In this document: in pieces, positions 51,807-59,833 of the stretch | How positions within the stretch are numbered: the first letter of the stretch is position 1 | Layout: the number at the start of each line of letters is the position of its first letter | Assembly (NCBI RefSeq): GCF_014281125.1 | Contig: NZ_JACOEA010000001.1 | Span: 806,001 to 870,000, forward strand | Origin: Lawsonibacter celer | Lineage (GTDB): Bacteria; Bacillota; Clostridia; Oscillospirales; Oscillospiraceae | Length of the DNA: 64,000 nt | Direction: 5' to 3' | Position numbers and translations under genes: made by a program | The notes under the pieces: model-generated | What the model was told of the DNA's origin: nothing | Seen by the model: the letters and a program-made list of their open reading frames with translations, nothing else | Database searches by the model: none

Positions 51807-54473
51807 TTATCGATTTGCCGGAATATAGGGCTCCGTACTCGGATCCAATGGCCCCTCCGGAGTGGGCGTGGGGGATGGGGTGGCAACCGGCTCCTCCCCG
51901 CCGCCCGGGTCGGGCGTCACAGTCGGCTCAGGCGGGACCACGCCACCGTTGGGCCAGGTAGCCGGGTTCTCCGGGTCAAAGTCCGCGTAGCGCTCATCGT
52001 TCACAGGCGGCCACGTAGACGGGTCTGTGATATCAAATGTGGAGGGATCGTATTCCACCGGAACCGTAATTTCCTCGGTGTGCACATCGCACTCGCCCTG
52101 GGCCTCCAGGAAGCTGAGCAGATAGCTTCCGTCCCGCGCCGTCGCGCCGCCCACGCTCTCCCGCTGGAAGTCCAGCACGGCGATGGTTTGAATCGTCGGC
52201 TCAATGGACAGCGCTTCAATGGCCTCACGGGGACAGTAGGGGCCCGCCTTGTGGTACAAGCCCGCAATGTTCTCCCCGTTGGCATTTTGAATGGGGCTGT
52301 CCGTACAGACCTCCACATCTGTGTGCAGGTTACAGCTCTCTACAGGACCCTGGCCCTGAAACACATAGGCGGTCGCCACCCGGCTGCCCCGGGGATCGTG
52401 TTCACAGGCGTCGGTGGGCAACAGCCCGCTATCCATGCAATAGCGGATCGTGGTCAGTCCCGCCGGCTGGTTGAAGTCTTTGTTCTCCAGGCCCTGGTGC
52501 ACCTGACTCATGACCTTGTTCCACAGAACGGCGGCCGGGTTGTAGCCGCTGGTCCGGATGCGCTCCGGGGTGTCGTATCCCGTCCAGACCGCAGCCGTGT
52601 AATAGGGGGTATAGCCTACGAACCAGCGGTCATTGTTGGAGGTGGTGGAACCAGTCTTGCCCGCGATCGTCATGCCGGAAAACCGGGCGTCCGTACCGGT
52701 ACCCGATGTTACTACATCCTTGAGCATGTCATTGACATACCAGGCAGTGGTCTCCTTCAGAATGGGCTCCCCCTCACGGGCGGTGTTGTCCAGGAGCACA
52801 GTCTCCTGCCCGTTCTGATCTATGGTCACCTTGCTGTAGGTCCGCGGAGCGAGGTACATGCCCTCCCGCGGGAATACCGAGTAGGCGGCCGCCATCTCCA
52901 GCACATTTACACCATGGGTCAGACCGCCCAGAGCCAGCTGGGATTCACCCAGATCGCTTTTATAGGATCCGTTGATCTCCTTTCCCTCTTCCAGTGTGGT
53001 AATGTGAAATTTATTGGTCATAAAATCATAGGACGCCTCGGGCGTCACCTGCTGAAGCACCCGCACGGCCACCGGGTTGGAGGAGAGCTGCACCGCCCAT
53101 CCCACATCGGTCAGGCCCTTATAATAACCGTAGGAGTTGCTGGGCCATGCTTTGCCGCTGTAGACCTGGGTCGGATAGTCGTCCACCACGGTGGCAGGCG
53201 TGATCAGTCCCATCTCCAGCGCCGGGGCATAGGTGGAGAGCATCTTGATCGAGGAGCCAGGCTGACGGATGGAGTCGCTGGCGTAGTTCCAAACCCGATT
53301 GGCGCTCTTTTCCCCCAGCGCGCCCGCCAGCCCCACAATATTGCCCTCCGGGTCCACAATGACAATGGCCGACTGGATGTTTTGCCCATTGGCGGAGACC
53401 AGAGGCATGCTTGCCTGGTCGTTATAGACCGACTCCACGATGGCCTGAATCTCCGGGTCCACACAGGCGTAGATCTTCAGGCCGCCCGAGGTGACCAGAT
53501 CGCTGGCCAATGTGTCCGAATAGCCATATTGCGTCTTCAGGTCCCGGATCACGTCGGTGATCAGCTGTTCATCGTACCAGTTGTAGATCACCGAGGCCCG
53601 CTCCTCGTTCTCGCCCCGGGCCAGGTGCTCGCTCAGGTGCTCCACCTCGTAGATCGCCTCGTCATATCGCGTCTGGTCGATGGAGCCCAGCTCCAGCATT
53701 TTCCCCAACACCAGCTTGGCGCGGTACTGGTTCGACTCCAAAGAGCGATAGGGATTATAGCGGGAGGGGTTGTTGGTGATACTGATGAGACTGGCGCACT
53801 CAGCCAGGGTCAGCTCCGACAGATCCTTGTCAAAATAATTCCGGGCCGCGGTGGCCACACCGTTGCAGCCCTCGCCCAGGTAAATGTAGTTGAGGTACCA
53901 CTCCATGATCTGTTCCTTGGAGTAGGTAGCGTCAAAATCCAGGGCGCGGAAGATCTCCAGAATCTTGCGCTTGACCGTTACATCGTCATACTGTGTAAAA
54001 TTTTTAATCAGCTGCTGGGTAATGGTGGAGCCGCCCTGGATATCCTTTCCCGTAAACATCAGGAAAACGCCGTACAGCGTACGCTTCCAGTTCACGCCGC
54101 TGTGGGTCAAGAAGGTCTCGTCCTCAATGGCAATCGTAGCGTTGACCAGATCGTCCGGAATATCCTCGAAATCCACCAGCACGCGGTTCTCCCCTCCGTG
54201 AAGGGAGAGGTGTTCCACATATTCTCCGGTGGCAGAGTCCATATAGTAGATGGTACTGGTCAGGTCCATGTCAAAATTGGCCTCCAGATGGGCCTGGGGC
54301 AGGATGACATTTTTAATGTAGACCGCCGCGAAGCACGCCAGCAGCACCGCAGTAATCACCACGATCAGGGCGATGGTTCCAATAACCTTACCAACTGCGG
54401 CGGCTGTGCGGAGCCCTCCGGACGGGCGGCCGCGGTCACCATTGGAATGGTTTGTCGTTCTGTTTGACGCCAA
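51807..54473 (-). CDS. Class A penicillin-binding protein (PBP1A-type)
   Basis: 888 aa, TTG start after GGAGGTG. Membrane anchor about 27-53. Glycosyltransferase domain with EDETFLTHSG (Glu117), GGSTITQQLIKN (147-158) and YLNYIYLGEGCNGV. Transpeptidase domain with SSIK (Ser407, Lys410), SSN (464-466) and KTGST (606-608). The C-terminus ends in a Pro/Thr/Glu-rich tail of about 100 residues (PEPTVTPDPGGGEEP...) probably spanning the wall. It polymerises and cross-links peptidoglycan. Complements the SEDS protein RodA encoded at 11.7 kb. Confidence 0.96.
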   Translation of the reverse strand: MASNRTTNHSNGDRGRPSGGLRTAAAVGKVIGTIALIVVITAVLLACFAAVYIKNVILPQAHLEANFDMDLTSTIYYMDSATGEYVEHLSLHGGENRVLVDFEDIPDDLVNATIAIEDETFLTHSGVNWKRTLYGVFLMFTGKDIQGGSTITQQLIKNFTQYDDVTVKRKILEIFRALDFDATYSKEQIMEWYLNYIYLGEGCNGVATAARNYFDKDLSELTLAECASLISITNNPSRYNPYRSLESNQYRAKLVLGKMLELGSIDQTRYDEAIYEVEHLSEHLARGENEERASVIYNWYDEQLITDVIRDLKTQYGYSDTLASDLVTSGGLKIYACVDPEIQAIVESVYNDQASMPLVSANGQNIQSAIVIVDPEGNIVGLAGALGEKSANRVWNYASDSIRQPGSSIKMLSTYAPALEMGLITPATVVDDYPTQVYSGKAWPSNSYGYYKGLTDVGWAVQLSSNPVAVRVLQQVTPEASYDFMTNKFHITTLEEGKEINGSYKSDLGESQLALGGLTHGVNVLEMAAAYSVFPREGMYLAPRTYSKVTIDQNGQETVLLDNTAREGEPILKETTAWYVNDMLKDVVTSGTGTDARFSGMTIAGKTGSTTSNNDRWFVGYTPYYTAAVWTGYDTPERIRTSGYNPAAVLWNKVMSQVHQGLENKDFNQPAGLTTIRYCMDSGLLPTDACEHDPRGSRVATAYVFQGQGPVESCNLHTDVEVCTDSPIQNANGENIAGLYHKAGPYCPREAIEALSIEPTIQTIAVLDFQRESVGGATARDGSYLLSFLEAQGECDVHTEEITVPVEYDPSTFDITDPSTWPPVNDERYADFDPENPATWPNGGVVPPEPTVTPDPGGGEEPVATPSPTPTPEGPLDPSTEPYIPANR

Positions 54474-54544
54474 AATAGCACCTCCAACTTTGGGGTCCCG
54501 GTTTTCTGTGTGCAGTAAGACTGCCTGGAGCAGTCTATTCTGGT

Positions 54545-54572
54545 ATTATACCATTTTCCCCGCTCTTGTCCA
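54545..54572 (-). promoter_or_regulatory. Promoter of the class A PBP gene
   Basis: TGGACA (54567-54572 on minus), 16-bp spacer, TATAAT (54545-54550). A GACTG/CAGTC hairpin follows in the leader. Confidence 0.6.
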
Positions 54573-54635
54573 CCCTATATTTTTCCATTTTTTGCATCTT
54601 AAGGCTTTTGGCAATAAATTTGGCACGTCCCCCAC

Positions 54636-54664
54636 TTGCTTTTTTACCGTCTGCGGGGTACAAT
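54636..54664 (+). promoter_or_regulatory. Promoter of the DUF1292 gene
   Basis: TTGCTT (54636-54641), 17-bp spacer, TACAAT (54659-54664). Confidence 0.6.
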
Positions 54665-54706
54665 AAGGACGAAATAAAGATCAGAAAGAAAGGCGTGGTG
54701 ATCGGC

Positions 54707-55012
54707 ATGAGTGAAGAGTTCGGCCCCGATTTTATTACCATCACCGACGAAGACGGCACCGAATTTGAACTGGAGCACCTGGCCACATTGGAATATAACG
54801 GCCAGACCTATATGTCCTTTTTCCCCGCTGTGGAGGGGGAGGAGGACGGCTCGGTCGAGGATGTGGACCTGGACGAGGAGTATGGCCTGATTATTTTGAA
54901 AGTGGTGGAGGTAGACGGCGAGGAGCAGCTCTCCACCCTGGACAGTGAGGAGGAGCTGGAGCTGGTCTACCAGCAGTTCATGGACGAACTGTTTGACGAG
55001 GAAGAGGGGTAA
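54707..55012 (+). CDS. DUF1292 domain-containing acidic protein
   Basis: 101 aa, strongly acidic. DFITITDEDGTEFELEHLATLEYNGQTYMSFFPAVE and LIILKVVEVDGEEQLSTLDSEEELELVYQQFMDEL match DUF1292 (YrzB family), usually encoded near ruvX and alaS in Firmicutes. Function unknown; ruvX lies 4 kb away here. ATG 54707 is chosen; a GTG three codons earlier is possible. Confidence 0.85.
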   Translation: MSEEFGPDFITITDEDGTEFELEHLATLEYNGQTYMSFFPAVEGEEDGSVEDVDLDEEYGLIILKVVEVDGEEQLSTLDSEEELELVYQQFMDELFDEEEG

Positions 55013-55085
55013 TTGGTTCCCTGACGGCTTCCGAAAGGTTTCAGCCGTACCAGATCGCCTAACGCGAAGCACGCATGTAATTTTT

Positions 55086-55276
55086 CCTGCTCGGTGCGTG
55101 ATGGGCCTTATTTAAACCCACATTTCTTAAAAGGGACGCCCCACTCATGACGTGGATCGCAGGCCTCCCCGCCGTCCTTAAGGCGGCTGGACGTTGGAAG
55201 CGGAGAAGCGTCATGGAGGCGACCCACCTGCCATTGCGTGCAGGTTTTAAATCGGGCTCACACGGCCAGAGCGGGG
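55086..55276 (+). ncRNA. ssrS: Probable 6S RNA
   Basis: About 190 nt that fold into one long, interrupted rod, the 6S architecture. Outer stem: GCTC 55089-55092/GAGC 55269-55272, CGTG 55097-55100/CACG 55261-55264, GGGCC 55103-55107/GGCTC 55255-55259, ATTTAAACC 55110-55118/GGTTTTAAAT 55243-55252. A large internal loop follows, then CTCATGACG 55144-55152/CGTCATGgAG 55209-55218 and an apical stem (CTCC..GC/GCGGAG and CGTCC/GGACG). An intrinsic terminator follows directly. No ORF is plausible. Synteny agrees: B. subtilis 6S-1 lies beside yrvM (tcdA), and tcdA is 2 kb downstream here. 6S RNA binds the housekeeping RNA polymerase holoenzyme. Ends are approximate. Confidence 0.65.
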
Positions 55277-55279
55277 CTT

Positions 55280-55313
55280 CCCCACGAAACAGCTGTTTCG
55301 TGGGGTTTTCTTT
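55280..55313 (+). terminator. Terminator of the 6S-like RNA
   Basis: CCCCACGAAACAG (55280-55292) with CTGTTTCGTGGGG (55293-55305), effectively an AGCT loop, followed by ttttcttt. Confidence 0.85.
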
Positions 55314-55383
55314 ATGAACGGGCACAATTGGTGAACAAAGTGTAAAAAGCGCGCTTTCGCTCCTTCACCCCCCTTTTTTGGAC

Positions 55384-55412
55384 TTGCAAGGCAGGGTGTT
55401 TTCCTGTATAAT
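55384..55412 (+). promoter_or_regulatory. Promoter of the PrsA-like gene
   Basis: TTGCAA (55384-55389), 17-bp spacer, TATAAT (55407-55412). Confidence 0.75.
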
Positions 55413-55478
55413 GTCACAATGTCTATCAAGCTTCCTAATGGTTAAGGCAGCAACAATTACGAGAGGACTGAGCCATCA

Positions 55479-57086
55479 ATGAGCGCATCCAGAGAAAAGA
55501 AACAGCGCCAGAGCACCCCCGATGCGGCGCTTACCCAGAAGCAGCGGAAAGAGCAGCAAGAGCAGCAGGCCGCCAAGCGCAAGACTATCCTTTACACGGT
55601 GATCGGCATCATCGTGGCTGTGCTGGTGGTCATACTGCTGGTGTGGCACTCCGGCGTGTTCGAGAAGAAGAGCCCTGCCGCCGTGATTAACGGGCAGGAG
55701 TTCAGCAGCGAGGATATGAACTACTACTATCAGACCGCGGTGAATCAGGCGTACAGCCTCTATTCCCAGTATGCCATGTTCGGCATGTCCATGCCCTTTG
55801 ACCTGAGCCAGCCGCTGTCCGAGCAGATCCAGGACGAAGAGAGCGGCAAGACCTGGCAGCAGTATTTCCAGGACACCGCGCTGGAGAACCTCAAGCAGGT
55901 GACCGCCCTGTGCGACGCGGCCAACGCCGAGGGATACACCCTCTCCGCCGATGGACAGGCCCTCATCGACCAGACGCTGAAGTCCATCGACAACTCCGCG
56001 GCCCAGAACGGCATGAACCGCTCCACCTTCCTGGCCCGGGCTTACGCCATGTCCGAGAAGGCCTTTATCCGCAACCTGACCAACTACGCTCTGGCCTCCG
56101 ACTATCAGGATCACTATGTGTCCGGCCTGAGCTATGACGACGCGGCCCTGCAGGAGTATTACCAGGAAAACGCCGCCAGCCTGGACAGCTATGATTTCCG
56201 CTCCTTCTATATTGACGGTTCCGCCGCCAATCCCACGGATGAGGACGGCAACCCCATCACCGATGAAGAGGGCAATACGGTCACCGCCACCGACGAGGAA
56301 AAGCAGGCCGCCATGGATGCGGCCAAGGCTAAGGCTGACGAGGCGGTCGCCGCCATCCAGGCCGCGGACGATGCCGAGCAGGCCCTTATCGACCTGGCCC
56401 CGGACTATGTCAGCGAGAGCAGCAAGGACAGCTACACCAACGACCCCGACTACTCCCTGAGCTCCGGCACCATCGGCGGCACGCTGGCCTCCTACGCCTA
56501 TGGCGAGTGGCTGCAGGATGACAGCCGCAAGGCCGGCGACGTAACCGCTGTCGCGTCCACCTCCGGCTACTATGTGGTTCTGTTCCTGAACCGCTATCTG
56601 GTGGAGGACGCCACAGTGAACTACAGCGACCTTCTGGTCTCCGCCGCGCTGGATCAGGCTGACGACGAGTCCACTGCCGATGTGGACGAGTCCAAGACCC
56701 CGTCCCAATCCTCCCTGGACGCCGCCAAGACCGCCGCCGACGCCCTGCTGGCCCAGTGGCAGAGCGGCGATGCCACGGCCGAGAGCTTTGCGGCCCTCAC
56801 CTCCGGCGACGCCACGGCCAGCCAGTACACCTATGTCCAGGAGGGGCAGAAGAGCGAAGCGCTCAATGCGTGGCTGTTCGACTCCTCCCGCAAGGCGGGC
56901 GATACCACGATTCTGGAGGAGAGCACCGGCTACCGCCTGGTCTACTTTAACGGTACAGAGGCGCCTTACTGGCACTCTACCGCCATCAGCGCCCTGAAGA
57001 ACGCGGACCTCTCCTCCTGGCTGGAGGAGCTCACCTCCTCCTATGAGGCCACTGTGGGCGAGGGTATGTCCAAGGTGGGCAGCTGA
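55479..57086 (+). CDS. Membrane-anchored PrsA/SurA-like foldase
   Basis: 535 aa. A basic, Gln-rich cytoplasmic N-terminus (about 35 residues) precedes one membrane span (TILYTVIGIIVAVLVVILLVW, about 36-56). The outer part begins with SurA-N-like VINGQEFSSEDMNYYYQTAVNQAY and includes two parvulin-like blocks (SGTIGGTLASYAYGEWLQDDSRKAGDVTAVASTSGYYVVLFL and DSSRKAGDTTILEESTGYRLVYF). It has no lipobox, unlike PrsA. Probably assists folding of exported proteins such as PBPs and SLH proteins. The SD is weak (AGAGGA, 13 bases from ATG). Confidence 0.78.
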   Translation: MSASREKKQRQSTPDAALTQKQRKEQQEQQAAKRKTILYTVIGIIVAVLVVILLVWHSGVFEKKSPAAVINGQEFSSEDMNYYYQTAVNQAYSLYSQYAMFGMSMPFDLSQPLSEQIQDEESGKTWQQYFQDTALENLKQVTALCDAANAEGYTLSADGQALIDQTLKSIDNSAAQNGMNRSTFLARAYAMSEKAFIRNLTNYALASDYQDHYVSGLSYDDAALQEYYQENAASLDSYDFRSFYIDGSAANPTDEDGNPITDEEGNTVTATDEEKQAAMDAAKAKADEAVAAIQAADDAEQALIDLAPDYVSESSKDSYTNDPDYSLSSGTIGGTLASYAYGEWLQDDSRKAGDVTAVASTSGYYVVLFLNRYLVEDATVNYSDLLVSAALDQADDESTADVDESKTPSQSSLDAAKTAADALLAQWQSGDATAESFAALTSGDATASQYTYVQEGQKSEALNAWLFDSSRKAGDTTILEESTGYRLVYFNGTEAPYWHSTAISALKNADLSSWLEELTSSYEATVGEGMSKVGS

Positions 57087-57109
57087 TCCCGTTTGATTTC
57101 CCAAAAAGG

Positions 57110-57139
57110 CCGCCGCGCCGCCTGATGGCAGCGCGGCGG
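57110..57139 (+). terminator. Terminator-like hairpin after the PrsA-like gene
   Basis: CCGCCGCGC (57110-57118) with GCGCGGCGG (57131-57139), 12-nt loop, weak T-rich tail (ttcgttt). Confidence 0.4.
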
Positions 57140-57174
57140 TTCGTTTCGATTGATTGAGAAAGGAGCCTGTGAAC

Positions 57175-57900
57175 ATGGAATCCCCTTTTCTGCGCACGGA
57201 AATGCTCCTGGGGCCCGCAGCTATGGCCCGCCTGGCGGACAGCCATGTGGCGGTATTCGGCCTGGGCGGCGTGGGCAGCTGGTGCGCCGAGGCTCTGGCC
57301 CGCTCCGGTGTGGGCGCGCTGACCCTGGTGGACTGTGACGAGGTGGGCCTGACCAACCTCAACCGGCAGGCCATCGCACTGCACTCCACGCTGGGGCAGC
57401 GCAAAACCGCCGCCATGGCCGACCGTATTCTGGATATCAATCCGGACTGCCGGGTCACCCAGCTGGACCAGAAGTACGAGGCCGGCCGCCGGGAGGCGTT
57501 TTTCCAGGCGAAGTACGACTACATCGTGGACGCCATCGACCTGGTGTCCTGCAAGCTGGATCTGATTGAGACCGCCCTCACCCGGGGAATTCCCATCCTC
57601 TCCTCCCTGGGGACCGGCAACAAGCTGGACCCCTCCCGGTTCCGCATTTCCGACCTGTCCAAAACAGAGGGCTGCCCCCTGGCCAGGGTGGTCCGCAAGG
57701 AACTGCGGGCCAGGGGCATCGTGCACCACCGGGTCCTCTGGTCCCCGGAGGAGCCCTGCACCCCCGCCCAGCCGGAGGCCCCTCCCCCCGGCCGCCGCAG
57801 CGTTCCCGGCAGCGTGGCCTGGGTCCCGCCGGTGGCCGGGATGATGCTGGCCGGGGAGGTAGTGATGGCGCTGACCGGGCTACATGACGCGGACCGGTGA
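57175..57900 (+). CDS. tcdA: tRNA threonylcarbamoyladenosine dehydratase
   Basis: 241 aa, E1/ThiF-like fold. VAVFGLGGVGSWCAEALARSGVGALTLVDCDEVGLTNLNRQ is the ATP-binding start, DAIDLVSCKLDLIETA and LSSLGTGNKLDPSRF follow, and the C-terminus has PGSVAWVPPVAGMMLAGEVV. It cyclises t6A37 to ct6A, acting on the product of the TsaB/TsaE pathway encoded at 13 kb. ATG 57175 follows AAAGGAG. Confidence 0.94.
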   Translation: MESPFLRTEMLLGPAAMARLADSHVAVFGLGGVGSWCAEALARSGVGALTLVDCDEVGLTNLNRQAIALHSTLGQRKTAAMADRILDINPDCRVTQLDQKYEAGRREAFFQAKYDYIVDAIDLVSCKLDLIETALTRGIPILSSLGTGNKLDPSRFRISDLSKTEGCPLARVVRKELRARGIVHHRVLWSPEEPCTPAQPEAPPPGRRSVPGSVAWVPPVAGMMLAGEVVMALTGLHDADR

Positions 57901-57980
57901 CCCGGCCGCCGCTTTCCCTCTTTTGACGCATAAAAAACGCCCTCCATTGGAACACTAACGTCCGAATGGAGGGTGTTTTT

Positions 57981-58346
57981 ATGTCCAAAATGCGAAAATG
58001 GCTTTCACCGATTCTGGCAGGCGGAGCGGCCGGGCTGGCCAACGGATTCTTCGGCGGCGGGGGCGGGATGCTCTTGGTGCCCCTGCTCACCCGGCGGTGC
58101 GGTTTGAGCCAGCGGAAGGCCTTTGCCACCTCCGTGGCCGTGATTCTGCCCCTGTGCGTCCTCTCCTCCGCCATTTATTTCTTCCGGGGCGGGCTGGACT
58201 TTGGGACCGCGCTTCCCTATCTGCTGGGCGGGCTGGCAGGCGGTTTTGCAGGCGGAAAGCTCTTTAAACGCCTGAGGATGGACTGGCTGCGTCGGGCGTT
58301 CGCCCTGCTCATTCTCTACGGCGGCGTAAAGGCGCTGTTTTTCTGA
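57981..58346 (+). CDS. TSUP (TauE/SafE) family transporter, N-terminal half
   Basis: 121 aa, about four membrane helices, half the usual length. ILAGGAAGLANGFFGGGGGMLLVPLL is the TSUP glycine-rich signature, and QRKAFATSVAVILPLCVLSSAIYF follows. Its stop overlaps the start of a second half-size gene (TGATG). Such pairs replace the normal two-repeat protein and presumably form a heterodimer. Substrate (sulfite or organosulfonates) cannot be inferred. Confidence 0.85.
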   Translation: MSKMRKWLSPILAGGAAGLANGFFGGGGGMLLVPLLTRRCGLSQRKAFATSVAVILPLCVLSSAIYFFRGGLDFGTALPYLLGGLAGGFAGGKLFKRLRMDWLRRAFALLILYGGVKALFF

Positions 58347-58717
58347 TGGGCTGGTGGATCGCCTTTCTGGCCGGAGCGGCCACCGGCGTGCTCTCCGGCT
58401 TTGGGATCGGCGGCGGAACCCTGCTGCTTATCTACATGACCGCGTTCGCCGGTGTACCCCAGGATCTGGCCCAGGGCATCAACCTGCTCTATTTTCTGCC
58501 CACGGCGGCCACCGCCCTGCCCACTCATGTGAAAAACGGCTATATCGACCGCTCCGTGCTTCTGCCCGCCATTGGGTCCGGCCTGGTGTGCACCGCCGTG
58601 GCCGCCTGGGCGGCCACAGCTCTGGACGTAACCCTGCTCCACCGGCTGTTCGGCGCCTTTCTCCTCTATATCGGCGTGACCGAGCTGTTCCGGAAATCCC
58701 CGGAGCCGTCTCAGTAG
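58346..58717 (+). CDS. TSUP (TauE/SafE) family transporter, C-terminal half
   Basis: 123 aa, four membrane helices. FLAGAATGVLSGFGIGGGTLLLIYMTAFAGVPQDLAQGINLLYFLPTAATALPTHVKNG is the second TSUP repeat. It overlaps the first half by one base and its 3' end overlaps the convergent monooxygenase gene by 7 bp. Acts with the upstream gene product. Confidence 0.85.
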   Translation: MGWWIAFLAGAATGVLSGFGIGGGTLLLIYMTAFAGVPQDLAQGINLLYFLPTAATALPTHVKNGYIDRSVLLPAIGSGLVCTAVAAWAATALDVTLLHRLFGAFLLYIGVTELFRKSPEPSQ

Positions 58718-59001
58718 CGCCTGATCTGGGTATCCAGCGCGCACTGCTCCTTCAGCTGCTTGAGCCGCTCCATATTCTCCGAGTGGGCGTGGGCGTCCAG
58801 GCACGCCTCATCCTCCCAGCACTCCAGAAGGAAGAGCTTGTCCGGGTCCTCCAGGGCGGCAAAGTACTCATACTGGAGGCAGCCCCGCTCGGCGCGGACG
58901 CCCGCTAGGACCCCCTGTTCCCGGACCAGCTCCACAAATTTTTCCCGCATGCCGGGCTTCATGTGATAGGTGACATTCAATACAATCTTCTGGCTTGACA
59001 T
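58711..59001 (-). CDS. Putative quinol monooxygenase (ABM-domain protein)
   Basis: 96 aa, dimeric ferredoxin-like fold. KIVLNVTYHMKPGMREKFVELV, GCLQYEYFAALEDPDKLFLLECWEDEACLDAHAHSE is the antibiotic-biosynthesis-monooxygenase signature of YgiN-like proteins. In strict anaerobes the role is uncertain. 15 bp downstream of ruvX, probably cotranscribed. Confidence 0.88.
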   Translation of the reverse strand: MSSQKIVLNVTYHMKPGMREKFVELVREQGVLAGVRAERGCLQYEYFAALEDPDKLFLLECWEDEACLDAHAHSENMERLKQLKEQCALDTQIRRY

Positions 59002-59016
59002 AAAAATTTCTCCTTA

Positions 59017-59463
59017 TCATTTTCCCTCCGGTCCCGCTGCCTCAGGACTGTGCAGCTTCCTTCGGGTAAGATACCCCTCCAAGATCAGAGACGCGGCCAC
59101 GGCGTCCACCTGCTTCCGGTGGTCTTTCATCCGTTTTCCGGAGGTGTGAAGAATCCCGTGGGCCTCGATGGTGGTGCGTCTTTCATCCCACAGAACCGGC
59201 GTCAGGCCGGTGGTCTGCTCCAGCAGGGCGGCGAATTCCCGGCAGACCTCCGCCCGCGGGCCCTCTGTTCCGTCCATATTCCGCGGAAAGCCCATCACCA
59301 GCTCGCCCACACCGTGCTCGGCAGTCAGGCGCTTGATCTCCTGTGCCGCCTGTTCTCTCTTACGGCTGTGGATGACGCACGTGAATCCCGCCAGCAGACC
59401 GGTCGGATCGGAGACGGCTACGCCGGTGCGGGCGTCTCCGTAATCAATGGCCATGACGCGCAC
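59017..59463 (-). CDS. ruvX: Putative pre-16S rRNA nuclease / Holliday junction resolvase YqgF
   Basis: 148 aa. RNase H-like fold: MAIDYGDARTGVAVSDPTG at the N-terminus, VGELVMGFPRNMDGTEGPRA in the middle and LWDERRTTIEA plus the terminal DAVAASLILEGYL aspartate. It trims the 5' end of 16S rRNA. GTG 59463 (MRVMAIDYG) matches the family start; ATG 59454 is an alternative. Confidence 0.93.
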   Translation of the reverse strand: MRVMAIDYGDARTGVAVSDPTGLLAGFTCVIHSRKREQAAQEIKRLTAEHGVGELVMGFPRNMDGTEGPRAEVCREFAALLEQTTGLTPVLWDERRTTIEAHGILHTSGKRMKDHRKQVDAVAASLILEGYLTRRKLHSPEAAGPEGK

Positions 59464-59505
59464 GTCCCTCGCTCCCCTTCCTTCATCATATTGTGATCTT
59501 CCCCC

Positions 59506-59534
59506 TTGCTTTTTTTACCAAGATAACGTATACT
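59506..59534 (+). promoter_or_regulatory. Promoter of the SLH gene leader
   Basis: TTGCTT (59506-59511), 17-bp spacer, TATACT (59529-59534); it starts a leader of almost 300 nt. Confidence 0.7.
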
Positions 59535-59540
59535 CAAGGC

Positions 59541-59811
59541 GAGGAAAACAAAATAGTGCGGCAGCCGGCAGATGTTGCAGCATCTGCCGGCCTGCGCGGG
59601 TGCAAGCCCACCCACACAACGGAGATTCCGTACCACCATGCCATTATAACCGTAACCCTCTGTTTTTTACAAGGGGCAAAGGCAAAATGGTTTGTTTTGT
59701 GTACTGATTTTTTGCGCTGTGCGGGCATAAGCCATACCCGCACGGCGCTTTTTGTTTTTCCTCACGGTACGCCGTGCCGGGGGGACGCCCACCCCCCGGC
59801 CTCACCGTGAG
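59541..59811 (+). promoter_or_regulatory. Long structured leader of the SLH gene, with internal terminator
   Basis: The untranslated leader holds a strong GCCGGCAGATG/CATCTGCCGGC hairpin near 59570-59600, smaller hairpins (ACGGA/TCCGT, CCCT/AGGG), then a terminator, GCGCtGTGCGGG (59714-59725) with CCCGCACgGCGC (59737-59748), followed by TTTTTGTTTTT. A second fold lies between this and the SD: CTCACGGT (59761-59768)/ACCGTGAG (59804-59811) enclosing GCCGGGGGG (59776-59784)/CCCCCCGGC (59792-59800). No known riboswitch signature was recognised. Confidence 0.6.
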
Positions 59812-59833
59812 AAAACAGAAAGGAAGTTGGAAC

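Noticed and set aside
55059..55325. Small antisense open frames in the 6S-like region
   Set aside because: No SD, and the region is explained by a long RNA fold plus terminator.
59541..59713. Known riboswitch classes (cobalamin, c-di-GMP, SAM, FMN, THF, fluoride) in the SLH leader
   Set aside because: None of their conserved core sequences could be found by eye.
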